Below are positions 44,879 to 53,827 of a stretch of DNA of 64,000 nucleotides, in pieces. Origin of the DNA: Oscillospiraceae bacterium (GTDB taxonomy: Bacteria > Bacillota > Clostridia > Oscillospirales > Ruminococcaceae); the NCBI GenBank assembly GCA_900770285.1, contig CAAGJO010000032.1, positions 8,093 through 72,092 on the forward strand, given 5' to 3'. Numbering within the stretch: position 1 is the stretch's first letter; every line of letters begins with the position of its first letter. A program made the position numbers and the translations under genes. The notes below the pieces were generated by a model that saw only the letters and a program-made list of their open reading frames with translations, was not told the DNA's origin and searched no databases.

Positions 44879-46249
44879 CTAATCCGGCAAAGGTGCAACA
44901 ACTTTTTTGTATGCTAATCTGAGGGCAGCCAAAGAACACAGAAGCGAAACTATCTCAGAAATTATAAATGCTGTCCAGATATAGTCCACATTTAAATAAT
45001 GAGTTGCCCTTGCAATTATATATGCAGCCGGAAGAAGTATCACAAGCTGCCTTGCAATAGATACTAACATTGAAAAAATGCTGTATCCCAGTGCCTGAAG
45101 AGATGAAGATATAACAATGTCAATTCCCGCAAAAATAAAGCTGGCACTTATAATTCTCAAAGCCATAACGCCCATTGACATCATATTTTCCGATGCACTG
45201 AACATTTTCAAAAGCTGTGACGGGAAAATCTGCATTATAAGCGTACCAAGAAACATGATTGCCGTTGCATAAAGCATTCCGTATTTTATTGAATCGGACA
45301 TACGTTTTTTATTTCTTGCTCCGAAATTATAGGAAATTATAGGCACAAGTCCGTTATTCAAACCGAACACAGGCATAAATATAAAGCTTTGCAGCTTAAA
45401 ATATGCTCCCATAACTGCCTGTGCAGTATCTCCGTACACGCCGAGAATTTTATTCATTCCAAAGGTCATAACTGAAGTAATTGACTGCATAACGATAGCA
45501 GGAAGACCCACAGAATAAATCTTTTTTATAATTCTTATATCGGGACGAAAACCGAGCATATTAATATTGATTTCCCTGTTGAACCTGACATTAAGCAATA
45601 TTCCGAAAATAAAGGATAATATCTGTCCTATAACCGTTGCGGCGGCTGCACCTGCAATACCCATTCTGGGGAACGGTCCCAAACCAAAAATCAAAACAGG
45701 ATCAAGGATAATATTAATTATTGCACCCGAGCCTTGAGTAAACATAGAAAGCACTGTTTTGCCGGTAGCCTGCAGCAGTCTTTCACAAGTAATCTGTCCA
45801 AAACAGCCTATACTGAAAATAGTTACAATTCTCATATAAATAACGCCGTAATCTATTATTCTCTCGTTGGATGTCAGCATTGAAAAATAAAATCTTGAGA
45901 ACAAAAGTCCCAATATCACGAATAAGATATAGTTCAGCAAAGCCAAAAACAAACCGTTTCTTGCGGCTTTATTCGCATTATCAAACTTCTTTTCCCCTAA
46001 TGACCTTGCCAAAAAAGCATTTATTCCTACGCCTGTTCCCACAGCCAAAGCAATCATAAGATTCTGCACCGGAAAAGCAAGGGAAACCGCCGTAAAGGCG
46101 TCCTCATTTATCTTTGAAACAAATATACTGTCTACAATATTATACAGCGCCTGTATAAGCATTGAAATCATTATCGGCAAAGACATACTGATAATCAACG
46201 TCTTAGTGGGCTGCACTCCCATTTTATTTTCTTTTACCATTTCACTCAT
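44879..46249 (-). CDS. MATE family efflux transporter
   Basis: A 12-helix Na+- or H+-driven multidrug exporter of 456 residues. The N-half signature MSLPIMISMLIQALYNIVDSIFVS and the C-half GLPAIVMQSITSVMTFGMNKIL show the two MatE repeats. GAGAGG precedes the ATG at 46249. It is divergent from the flavodiiron gene with a shared 157-base control region that holds two promoters and a consensus 0A box. Confidence 0.92.
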   Translation of the reverse strand: MSEMVKENKMGVQPTKTLIISMSLPIMISMLIQALYNIVDSIFVSKINEDAFTAVSLAFPVQNLMIALAVGTGVGINAFLARSLGEKKFDNANKAARNGLFLALLNYILFVILGLLFSRFYFSMLTSNERIIDYGVIYMRIVTIFSIGCFGQITCERLLQATGKTVLSMFTQGSGAIINIILDPVLIFGLGPFPRMGIAGAAAATVIGQILSFIFGILLNVRFNREININMLGFRPDIRIIKKIYSVGLPAIVMQSITSVMTFGMNKILGVYGDTAQAVMGAYFKLQSFIFMPVFGLNNGLVPIISYNFGARNKKRMSDSIKYGMLYATAIMFLGTLIMQIFPSQLLKMFSASENMMSMGVMALRIISASFIFAGIDIVISSSLQALGYSIFSMLVSIARQLVILLPAAYIIARATHYLNVDYIWTAFIISEIVSLLCSLAALRLAYKKVVAPLPD

Positions 46250-46278
46250 TATAACATTCCTCTCATATTAGCTTTATA

Positions 46279-46307
46279 ATTATATCACATCAAAACCATA
46301 TTATCAA
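46279..46307 (-). promoter_or_regulatory. MATE gene promoter
   Basis: TTGATA (46302-46307), 17 bases and TATAAT (46279-46284) on the minus strand. Confidence 0.7.
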
Positions 46308-46311
46308 GCAA

Positions 46312-46321
46312 TTTCGACAAA
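46312..46321. promoter_or_regulatory. Consensus Spo0A box
   Basis: TTTCGACAAA, the exact complement of the 0A box TTTGTCGAAA, lies 5 bases upstream of the MATE -35 and 25 bases upstream of the flavodiiron -35. Confidence 0.4.
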
Positions 46322-46345
46322 TGAATACTTGTAATACAAATTCCG

Positions 46346-46374
46346 TTGACAATCAATGCTCATTGTGATAAAAT
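46346..46374 (+). promoter_or_regulatory. Flavodiiron gene promoter
   Basis: TTGACA (46346-46351), 17 bases and TAAAAT (46369-46374). Confidence 0.75.
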
Positions 46375-46406
46375 TATATCATATCAAATAAAATGGAGGA
46401 ATAAAT

Positions 46407-47573
46407 ATGAGCGATGTAAAAATCTCTGATTCAATAGTTTATGTTGGTGCCAGTGACAGAACAATTGACCTTTTTGAAAGCCAGTATATTGTTCCAAACG
46501 GCATGGCATATAATTCTTATGTTATTCTTGATGACAAAATTGCCATTATGGATACGGTTGACAACAGAGTTGCCGACAAATGGTTTGAAAACCTTGATAA
46601 AACACTGAATGGACGTGCTCCTGACTACCTCGTGGTTCAACATATGGAGCCCGACCATTCTTCAAATATACTCAATCTTGCAAAAAAATATCCTGATATG
46701 AAAATTGTAGGAAATGCAAAGACTTTTGTTATGATGGGTCAGTTCTTTGACTATAATTTTGATGACAGAAAAGTCGTTGTAAAAGAAGGCGATACTCTTA
46801 AACTGGGCAGCCATACTCTTACTTTTGTAATGGCTCCAATGGTTCACTGGCCTGAAGTAATGGTAACGTATGAATCAACTGAAAAGGTTCTCTTCTCAGC
46901 AGACGGTTTCGGAAAATTCGGTGCTATGGATGCAGACGAAGACTGGGACTGCGAAGCAAGACGTTACTATTTCAATATTGTGGGTAAATATGGTATGCAG
47001 GTACAGGCTTTGCTTAAAAAGGCTGCTGCTTTGGACATTAAGATGATATTGCCATTGCATGGTCCTATCCTGAAAGACAACCTTGAACATTATATTGACA
47101 GATACAATACATGGTCAAGCTATACACCTGAGGATAAGGGAGTTTTGGTTGCATTTGCATCAATTCACGGAAACACCGCAAAGGCTGCTCACAAGTTCGG
47201 CGATATGCTTAAGGCAAGAGGCGTTGAAAAAGTCGTTGTAAGTGATCTTTCAAGAGAAGATATGGCAGAAGTTATTGAAGACGCTTTCCGCTATGACAGA
47301 ATGGTTGTTATGTCATCATCATACGATGCAGGCGTATTCCCGGTAATGCATGATTTTCTCCTTCACCTTAAAGCTAAAGCTTATCAGAAGAGAAAGGTTG
47401 CAATTGTGGAAAACGGTTCATGGGCACCTTCAGCAGGAAAGACCATGAAAGGCATTATTGAAACACTAAAAGACATTGATTTGGTTGACAACATCGTTAC
47501 AATTAAATCAACTCTTAAGCCTGATACTGAAAAGCAGCTTGAAGAGCTTGCTGATGTTATGGCAGCTGAATAA
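46407..47573 (+). CDS. fprA: Flavodiiron protein (FprA, O2/NO reductase)
   Basis: An A-type flavoprotein of 388 residues that reduces O2 to water, or NO to N2O, in anaerobes. The metallo-beta-lactamase-like domain supplies the diiron ligands: HMEPDH, then VHWPE, SADGFG and LPLHGP. The flavodoxin domain starts near residue 250 (LVAFASIHGNTAKAAHKF binds FMN). Electrons should come from rubredoxin or a reductase encoded elsewhere. It is a single gene with a consensus promoter and terminator. Confidence 0.94.
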   Translation: MSDVKISDSIVYVGASDRTIDLFESQYIVPNGMAYNSYVILDDKIAIMDTVDNRVADKWFENLDKTLNGRAPDYLVVQHMEPDHSSNILNLAKKYPDMKIVGNAKTFVMMGQFFDYNFDDRKVVVKEGDTLKLGSHTLTFVMAPMVHWPEVMVTYESTEKVLFSADGFGKFGAMDADEDWDCEARRYYFNIVGKYGMQVQALLKKAAALDIKMILPLHGPILKDNLEHYIDRYNTWSSYTPEDKGVLVAFASIHGNTAKAAHKFGDMLKARGVEKVVVSDLSREDMAEVIEDAFRYDRMVVMSSSYDAGVFPVMHDFLLHLKAKAYQKRKVAIVENGSWAPSAGKTMKGIIETLKDIDLVDNIVTIKSTLKPDTEKQLEELADVMAAE

Positions 47574-47581
47574 ATATCCGG

Positions 47582-47612
47582 AAAACAGGCAGGGCTGGTC
47601 TCTGCCTGTTTT
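47582..47612 (+). terminator. Flavodiiron gene terminator
   Basis: An 11-bp stem (AAAACAGGCAG with CTGCCTGTTTT) eight bases after the stop codon. Confidence 0.75.
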
Positions 47613-47620
47613 GCTATCAT

Positions 47621-47670
47621 GCTTCGGGAAAACAAAGATAATGTTGCGTACAGCAATCATGTATCGCACC
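47621..47670. repeat. Diverged copy of the 43.6 kb intergenic repeat
   Basis: By-eye alignment with 43558-43609 gives roughly 70 percent identity, with AAAGATAATGT, CAATC and GTATC blocks in the same order. It also lies directly behind a plus-strand gene's terminator. Confidence 0.45.
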
Positions 47671-47736
47671 TGATTGTAATAAAATACTAATTTCCTGAAT
47701 AGACTTGTACAAAGTTAATTTGAAAGGACAAGCGAA

Positions 47737-48675
47737 ATGAAAAAGGAAATTTGCGTTATACTTATCTTTGCAGTTATACTGCTGAGCCTTCCCTGTATTG
47801 TACTTACAACAGCAGGCTCGAATAAAATTCAAGATATTGATACTGTTAAAATACTTTTTGAAGAATCAGGAAAGGTGGAATCAGTCAAAACAGAAAGCTA
47901 CATTATCGGTGCAGTAATGGCTCAGATGCCTGCTGATTTTAACGATAATGCATTAAAAGCTCAAGCCGTATTGGCACATACTTATATTTTGCACCGACGA
48001 ATATCTGAAACTGATAAACCAACTGACGGATTGAAAGGTGCGGATATAAGCGATGATTCAACTTTGTATCAAAAATATTTTACAGAAAAACAGGCTAAAA
48101 AATACTATGGCGATGACTATACTTCTGCTTACAAAAAAGTAAAAAAAGCCGTCCGATCTGTTAAAAATCAGATTCTTACTTACAATTCCAAACCTATAAT
48201 CGTAGCATTCCATGCGATTTCCTGCGGCAAAACCGAATCAGCCGAAGATATGTGGAATGAAAAAATACCTTATCTTATTTCGGCAGAAAGCTCGTCTGAT
48301 ATCAAAGTCAAGGACTTCAAGAAAACTCTTACGCTTTCTGCTGAAGAAGTAACAAAGCGGATTAAAACTGCATTTCCCGAATGTAATTCTGCCGAAAGAA
48401 TTACCATCGAAAAAATGACCGATAACGGCACTGTAACATTGATGAGCATTGGAAATCAGCAGGTCAGCGGTACGGATTTTGCCGATGCATTAGGACTTGC
48501 GTCACCTTGTTTTACCTTTGAATCTGATAACAATGAATATAAATTTACCACAAAGGGCTGCGGACATCTTGTAGGAATGAGCCAGTACGGAGCCAACTCC
48601 ATGGCAAAAAACAATAAAAGCTGTGAAGAAATACTTGAACATTATTTCCCTCATACAAAACTTGAGAGTATATAA
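47737..48675 (+). CDS. SpoIID/LytB-domain protein with altered catalytic residue
   Basis: A 312-residue protein of the SpoIID amidase/lytic transglycosylase enhancer family, with an N-terminal membrane helix (5-25). The SpoIID core is clear: YIIGAVMAQMPADF, ALKAQAVLAHTYIL, HAISCGKTESAEDMW, and at the C-terminus CGHLVGMSQYGANSMA. The catalytic Glu of the usual SEMP motif is Gln here (AQMP), so glycan-strand cleavage may be lost. It could be a paralogue acting outside sporulation. AAAGGA precedes the ATG. Confidence 0.85.
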   Translation: MKKEICVILIFAVILLSLPCIVLTTAGSNKIQDIDTVKILFEESGKVESVKTESYIIGAVMAQMPADFNDNALKAQAVLAHTYILHRRISETDKPTDGLKGADISDDSTLYQKYFTEKQAKKYYGDDYTSAYKKVKKAVRSVKNQILTYNSKPIIVAFHAISCGKTESAEDMWNEKIPYLISAESSSDIKVKDFKKTLTLSAEEVTKRIKTAFPECNSAERITIEKMTDNGTVTLMSIGNQQVSGTDFADALGLASPCFTFESDNNEYKFTTKGCGHLVGMSQYGANSMAKNNKSCEEILEHYFPHTKLESI

Positions 48676-48785
48676 AATGTATAGGTGAAAAGATTCGGTT
48701 TTTAATGAATATTTATAATGTTACAATATACAATTTTCTTTTGTAAGTTATAAGTTTCACCCAGCTTATGCAGAGAACTTTTTTC

Positions 48786-48814
48786 TTGACAAAAAACTAA
48801 AACAGTGATATTAT
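48786..48814 (+). promoter_or_regulatory. rex promoter
   Basis: TTGACA (48786-48791), 17 bases and TATTAT (48809-48814), 66 bases before the rex start. Confidence 0.75.
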
Positions 48815-48880
48815 ATAAAAACGAATTGTTATTTATTTGTCAATCTATAATTACATATATACAAAAGGAGAAATATAAAT

Positions 48881-49531
48881 ATGTCCAAAGATGGTTCTAT
48901 ATCATCATCGGTTATAAAAAGACTCCCCCGTTATTACAGATTTTTAGGAGAACTCAAGAAAAAAGGCGTTGAGAGAATTTCTTCCCGCGAATTGTCTGAA
49001 CTTATGAAACTTACAGCATCTCAAATCAGGCAAGATTTAAACTGCTTTGGCGGTTTCGGTCAGCAGGGATACGGATATCATGTCAATGAACTTCATGGGG
49101 AAATCGGAAAAATTCTTGGCGTTGACAGAAATTTCGGAACTATTCTTATCGGTGCAGGAAATCTGGGTAAAGCCATTGCTCTGCACATTAATTTTGAAAC
49201 TCGCGGCTGCCGCCTCACTGGCATTTTTGATATTAATCCAAATATAATTGGTGAACAGGTTGCAGGTATTTCCATTATGCACACAGATGAAATCGAGAAC
49301 TTCTGCAAGGAATATTCTCCTACCATTGCGGTTCTGTGTACCCCAAAGGAAAATACCCAGGAAATTGCCAATAAACTTATCAGCCTTGGTATCAAGGCAT
49401 TCTGGAACTTTTCTCACTACGATTTATCTATTGACCATGATAATATTGTAGTTGAAAATGTGCATTTAGGTGACAGCCTCCTTACCCTTACATATGGTGC
49501 AAACATTATTGAAAGCACCGATGAACCATAA
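48881..49531 (+). CDS. rex: Redox-sensing repressor Rex
   Basis: Senses the NADH/NAD+ ratio and represses fermentation and energy genes. The N-terminal winged helix has IKRLPRYYRFLGEL and LTASQIRQDLNCFGGFGQQGYGY. The Rossmann domain shows ILIGAGNLGKAIA (NADH loop) and FDINPNIIG. A C-terminal swapped helix closes the dimer. The length of 216 is standard. I looked for the TTGTTAA-N4-TTAACAA operator near genes in this window and found no clear one. Confidence 0.95.
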   Translation: MSKDGSISSSVIKRLPRYYRFLGELKKKGVERISSRELSELMKLTASQIRQDLNCFGGFGQQGYGYHVNELHGEIGKILGVDRNFGTILIGAGNLGKAIALHINFETRGCRLTGIFDINPNIIGEQVAGISIMHTDEIENFCKEYSPTIAVLCTPKENTQEIANKLISLGIKAFWNFSHYDLSIDHDNIVVENVHLGDSLLTLTYGANIIESTDEP

Positions 49532-49540
49532 AACTTGTCG

Positions 49541-49568
49541 GTCCGGCAGAGATAAAACTCTGTCGGAC
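49541..49568 (+). terminator. rex terminator
   Basis: An 11-bp stem with one mismatch (GTCCGGCAGAG with CTCTGTCGGAC), followed by a run of eight T. Confidence 0.85.
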
Positions 49569-49647
49569 GTTTTTTTTATAGGTTTAACCAACAAAAAAAA
49601 GACCATAATTTTGTATAATATCACGAATAAAAATCCGGTAACAACGC

Positions 49648-49676
49648 TTGTAATTTGCGTTAAATTGTTATATAAT
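49648..49676 (+). promoter_or_regulatory. Promoter of the EF-G-like gene
   Basis: TTGTAA (49648-49653), 17 bases and TATAAT (49671-49676). Confidence 0.65.
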
Positions 49677-49762
49677 TAGGTTGATGAGTTTTATGTTTTT
49701 GTGTATTTAGTACAAACCTATAATATCTCACATTAAATTATCCAATAAAGGAGCGAAACATT

Positions 49763-51844
49763 TTGAAAACTTATAACAGCACATCAATTAAAAACATAGC
49801 TATTGCGGGTCATGCCGGCTCAGGTAAAACATCTCTTACTGAAGCTTTGCTTTATAAAACATCAGCTACAGACAGACTGGGCAGAGTTGAAGACGGAAAC
49901 ACAGTTTCAGACTATACAGCAGAAGAAATCCGCAGAAAATCGTCAGTATATACTTCTCTCTCTGCATTTGAATATAATGACTTAAAAATAAATATCCTTG
50001 ACACCCCTGGACTTTTCGACTATGAAGGCGGAATGATTGAAGGAATTGCTGCAAGCGACTGCGTTATGATTACCGTTTCAGGCAAATCGGGCGTTAAAGT
50101 TGGAACACACAAAGCTTATGATTATGCCGCAGAGCACGGCAAGCCAAAAATGTTTGTTGTTACAAAGCTTGACGATGACAACGCTAACTTCAATAACGTA
50201 TTGACACAGCTTAAATCAGAGTTCGGTCCTACAGTTTGTCCTGTAGTTGTACCTGTCATTGCAGACAGAAAAATTGTTTCATATGTAAATCTCATTGAAA
50301 TGAAAGCATATAAATATGACCAGAACGGCAATGCCGTTGAAACAGATATGCCAACTGCCGAGGTAGCCGCAAATATGGAATATCGTATTGACGGACTTGT
50401 AGAAGCAGTTTCTGAGGCTGTTGCTGAAACAGATGAAGAATTGTTTGAAAAGTTTTTCTCTGGCGAGGCATTTACCCAGAAAGAAATCATCGACGGTATT
50501 CACAAGGGCATGAAGGACGGAATTATCACACCTGTAACCTGTGTATCTTCCACAACTCTGGCAGGAATCGATATGCTCCTTAAAGAAATCAATCTGCTTC
50601 TGCCTTCCCATTCAGAAAATGATGTTACTATTGCAGAAGATGCAAACGGAGACGCTGTTGAGATCAAGCATGATACAAATTCACCTCTTTCAGCATTTGT
50701 ATTCAAGACAGTTGCCGACCCATTTGTTGGAAAAATGTCTTACATAAAGGTTATATCAGGTACATTAAAACCAAATATGGAAATTATAAATGCAACAACA
50801 GGTACATCAGAAAAAGTCGGCAAGCTTATCACTCTTTGCGGCAAAAAGCAAATTGATGTTGCCGAAGCTGTCAGCGGAGATATTGTTGTTGCAACAAAAA
50901 TGAGCATTAAAACTAATGACACGATATGTTCAGCAGACAGAGTTGTTAAATTCCCCGTAATAAAATATCCGGCACCATGTCACAGAATGGCAGTTAAAGC
51001 AAAATCACAGGGAGACGAGAGCAAGATATCAGGCGCTATAAACCGTCTCCTCGAGGAAGACCTGACACTTGATTTTGCACAGGATGCTTCTACACTTGAA
51101 CAGATACTCAGCGGTCTTGGCGAACAGCATCTTGCGTCCGCACTTTCAAAACTTAAAAATGATTTCGGCGTTGAGATTGAACTCAGTGTTCCAAAAATTC
51201 CATACAAAGAAACCATACGTAAAAAAGTCAAAGTTCAGGGACGCCATAAGAAACAATCCGGCGGTCACGGACAGTACGGTGATGTATGGATAGAGTTTGA
51301 ACCATGTGTTTCAGACGGTCTTGTATTTGAAGAAAAAATATTCGGCGGAGCAGTTCCAAAGAACTTCTTCCCTGCTGTAGAAAAAGGCTTGCAGGACTGT
51401 GTTAAGAGCGGTGTTCTTGCAGGATTCCCGATGGTAGGACTGAAAGCTATTCTGGTTGACGGTTCATATCACCCCGTTGACTCATCTGAAATGGCATTCA
51501 AAATGGCTGCTACCATTGCATACAAGGAAGGAATTCCACAGGCTGACCCTGTACTTCTTGAACCTATCGGAACACTTAATGTTACCGTTCCCGATGAAAA
51601 CACAGGTGATATAATCGGTGAACTAAACAAACGCAGAGGCAGAGTTCTAGGCATGGAACCGTCTGACAAAAAGGGTCTTACAGTTGTAACGTCAGAAGTT
51701 CCAATGGCTGAAATGGCTGACTTTACAATGACTCTGCGTCAGATGACACAAGGCAGAGGTTCATTTGTTCTCACCCCTGAAAGATACGAACAGCTTCCAC
51801 ACAATCTGATTGCAGAAGTTATTGCAAAAAATTCTGTAAAATAA
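49763..51844 (+). CDS. Elongation factor G paralogue (EF-G-like GTPase)
   Basis: A 693-residue translational GTPase with all five EF-G domains, including domain IV (GGHGQYGDVWIEF) and V (EPIGTLNVTVPDENTGDIIGELNKRRGRVLGM). The P-loop is AGHAGSGKTSL. The G3 motif reads DTPGLFDYEG, where canonical EF-G has DTPGHVDF, so the catalytic His is missing; switch I has RKSSVYTSL in place of RGITI. This divergent group accompanies a normal fusA in many Clostridia; a role apart from ordinary translocation is likely but unproven. Confidence 0.88.
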   Translation: MKTYNSTSIKNIAIAGHAGSGKTSLTEALLYKTSATDRLGRVEDGNTVSDYTAEEIRRKSSVYTSLSAFEYNDLKINILDTPGLFDYEGGMIEGIAASDCVMITVSGKSGVKVGTHKAYDYAAEHGKPKMFVVTKLDDDNANFNNVLTQLKSEFGPTVCPVVVPVIADRKIVSYVNLIEMKAYKYDQNGNAVETDMPTAEVAANMEYRIDGLVEAVSEAVAETDEELFEKFFSGEAFTQKEIIDGIHKGMKDGIITPVTCVSSTTLAGIDMLLKEINLLLPSHSENDVTIAEDANGDAVEIKHDTNSPLSAFVFKTVADPFVGKMSYIKVISGTLKPNMEIINATTGTSEKVGKLITLCGKKQIDVAEAVSGDIVVATKMSIKTNDTICSADRVVKFPVIKYPAPCHRMAVKAKSQGDESKISGAINRLLEEDLTLDFAQDASTLEQILSGLGEQHLASALSKLKNDFGVEIELSVPKIPYKETIRKKVKVQGRHKKQSGGHGQYGDVWIEFEPCVSDGLVFEEKIFGGAVPKNFFPAVEKGLQDCVKSGVLAGFPMVGLKAILVDGSYHPVDSSEMAFKMAATIAYKEGIPQADPVLLEPIGTLNVTVPDENTGDIIGELNKRRGRVLGMEPSDKKGLTVVTSEVPMAEMADFTMTLRQMTQGRGSFVLTPERYEQLPHNLIAEVIAKNSVK

Positions 51845-51851
51845 GTTTTTT

Positions 51852-51874
51852 ATCCCCTTGAATATCAAGGGGAT
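51852..51874 (+). terminator. Terminator after the EF-G-like gene
   Basis: A perfect 10-bp stem (ATCCCCTTGA with TCAAGGGGAT) followed by ATTATTTTT. Confidence 0.8.
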
Positions 51875-51939
51875 ATTATTTTTGCCCCACGCAATAAATA
51901 TGATAATAAAAAATTAATTTTTTATCCTATCATTATTGA

Positions 51940-51968
51940 TTGACTTTTTAGAGAAAATAGTGTATATT
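51940..51968 (+). promoter_or_regulatory. guaB promoter
   Basis: TTGACT (51940-51945), 17 bases and TATATT (51963-51968). Confidence 0.65.
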
Positions 51969-52016
51969 TAATAGAATAATAATTGATTTTATAAATTTTA
52001 AGTGGGAGGTTTTTTA

Positions 52017-53504
52017 ATGCTAAACGAGAAAACTATGAATTACAAATTTGTTAAGGAAGGTCTGACATTTGATGATGTTCTGCTTATTCCTGCAAAATCA
52101 GATGTTACACCTAATATGATCGACCTTAAAACTCGACTAGCCGGAGACATTATTTTAAATACTCCTATTATTACCGCTGCAATGGATACTGTAACAGAAT
52201 CACGTATGGCAATTGCAATAGCGCGTGAAGGCGGTATTGGCGTTATACATAAGAATATGACTGTTGAACAGCAGGTTGACGAGGTTGATAAGGTTAAGCG
52301 TTCCGAAAACGGAGTTATTGTTAATCCATTTTCTCTCACAGCTGATAAAACTGTTGCCGATGCTGATGCACTTATGGGAAAATATAAGATCTCAGGTGTT
52401 CCTATTGTGGACGAGCATGGCAAGCTTGAAGGTATTCTTACCAATCGTGATATGAGATTTATTTCAGATTTCAGCATTAAAATTTCTGAGGTTATGACTA
52501 AAGAAAATCTCGTAACTGCTCCTGTTAATACAAATCTTGAACAGGCTCAGCAGATCCTTATGAAACATAAAATTGAAAAGCTTCCCCTTGTCGATGACAA
52601 CGGTATGCTCAAAGGCTTGATTACAATTAAGGATATTGAAAAAGCTGTTCAGTATCCTAACTCAGCAAGAGATAAAAACGGCAGACTTCTTTGCGGCGCA
52701 GCTATCGGTGTAACAAAGGACGTTCTTGAAAGAGCACAGGCTCTCGTTGATGCACAGGCTGACGTGCTTGTTCTCGACTCTGCTCACGGCCATTCCATGA
52801 ATATTATAAATTGCCTTAAAGAAGTTAAATCAGCATTCCCCAATACTCCTGTAATTGCAGGAAATGTTGCTACAGCAGAAGCTGCTGAAGACCTTATAAA
52901 AGCAGGTGCTGACTGCATAAAGGTCGGTATCGGACCTGGTTCAATCTGTACCACCCGTGTGGTTTCAGGTATCGGCGTTCCACAAATCACAGCTGTTTAC
53001 GATGCAGCAAAAGTTGCAGCAAAATATGATATTCCTGTTATTGCTGACGGCGGTATTAAGTATTCAGGTGATATTGTTAAAGCACTTGCAGCAGGCGCAA
53101 ATGTTGTAATGCTTGGTTCACTTCTCGCTGGATGTGAAGAAGCTCCCGGTGCTGTTGAAATTTATCAGGGACGTTCATTTAAGGTTTATAGAGGCATGGG
53201 TTCTCTTGGCGCTATGGAAAAAGGTTCAAAGGACAGATATTTCCAGGAAAATACTTTGGATTCCAAAAAGCTTGTTCCTGAAGGAGTTGAAGGACGTGTA
53301 CCATATAAGGGAACACTTTCCGATACAGTATTCCAGCTTGTGGGCGGTATTCGTTCCGGTATGGGTTACTGCGGATGTCCTACAATAGGCGATCTTCATG
53401 AAAAAGCCCGGTTTGTTAAAATCACAGGTGCAGGACTTAAAGAGTCACATCCACATGATATTTATATCACTAAGGAAGCTCCAAACTATTCTGCACAAAT
53501 CTGA
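52017..53504 (+). CDS. guaB: IMP dehydrogenase
   Basis: Converts IMP to XMP with NAD+, the committed step to GMP. The TIM-barrel is interrupted at about residues 95-215 by a pair of CBS domains. The catalytic Cys loop is GIGPGSICTTRVVSG, the NAD region starts VLVLDSAHGHS, and the flap has YRGMGSLGAM. The ATG at 52017 is placed after GGGAGG; an in-frame GTG at 52002 lies inside the ribosome site. It is a single gene with promoter and terminator. Confidence 0.97.
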   Translation: MLNEKTMNYKFVKEGLTFDDVLLIPAKSDVTPNMIDLKTRLAGDIILNTPIITAAMDTVTESRMAIAIAREGGIGVIHKNMTVEQQVDEVDKVKRSENGVIVNPFSLTADKTVADADALMGKYKISGVPIVDEHGKLEGILTNRDMRFISDFSIKISEVMTKENLVTAPVNTNLEQAQQILMKHKIEKLPLVDDNGMLKGLITIKDIEKAVQYPNSARDKNGRLLCGAAIGVTKDVLERAQALVDAQADVLVLDSAHGHSMNIINCLKEVKSAFPNTPVIAGNVATAEAAEDLIKAGADCIKVGIGPGSICTTRVVSGIGVPQITAVYDAAKVAAKYDIPVIADGGIKYSGDIVKALAAGANVVMLGSLLAGCEEAPGAVEIYQGRSFKVYRGMGSLGAMEKGSKDRYFQENTLDSKKLVPEGVEGRVPYKGTLSDTVFQLVGGIRSGMGYCGCPTIGDLHEKARFVKITGAGLKESHPHDIYITKEAPNYSAQI

Positions 53505-53518
53505 TATAAAAGAAAAAG

Positions 53519-53544
53519 GTGCTGTCACTGAAAAGTGGCAGCAC
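53519..53544. terminator. Terminator between guaB and the small minus-strand gene
   Basis: An 11-bp stem (GTGCTGTCACT with AGTGGCAGCAC) serves convergent genes; TTATTTTT follows on the plus strand. Confidence 0.75.
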
Positions 53545-53736
53545 TTATTTTTCTATGGGTATATTGTTTTTGTTATTGCAGTAATCTGACGCTGCTGGGA
53601 TAACAGCCAATGCTTCTCCTACAAGCTGTAAAAATATCGAAAGCAAGTCTATTTCTGCATTATCCATGCCCTCAGATAAAGCATTGGCGAATGCTGCGGC
53701 AAGTAAATTCAGCTTTTGTCCGTAACAATTACTCAC
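53545..53736 (-). CDS. DUF6774-like small protein
   Basis: A 63-residue protein, apparently of the DUF6774 type (recognised from NLLAAAFANALSEGM and LLSIFLQLVGEALAVI). It is helical with no signal peptide; its function is unknown. I start it at the GTG at 53736, nine bases after AAAGGG. The open frame extends to 53904, but that part overlaps the divergent DUF421 gene and has no ribosome site. Confidence 0.65.
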   Translation of the reverse strand: MSNCYGQKLNLLAAAFANALSEGMDNAEIDLLSIFLQLVGEALAVIPAASDYCNNKNNIPIEK

Positions 53737-53827
53737 CTTTTCACGCCCTTTCGTTTTATTATATGCAAAGAATGTATATTTTGACTTGCTTTGCAAAGTA
53801 TAATATAAAACGACAGGAGGTTTTTTT

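Noticed and set aside
48815..48880. Rex autoregulatory site before rex (TTGTTATTTATTTGTCAA)
   Set aside because: The right half does not fit TTAACAA and the element is not palindromic.
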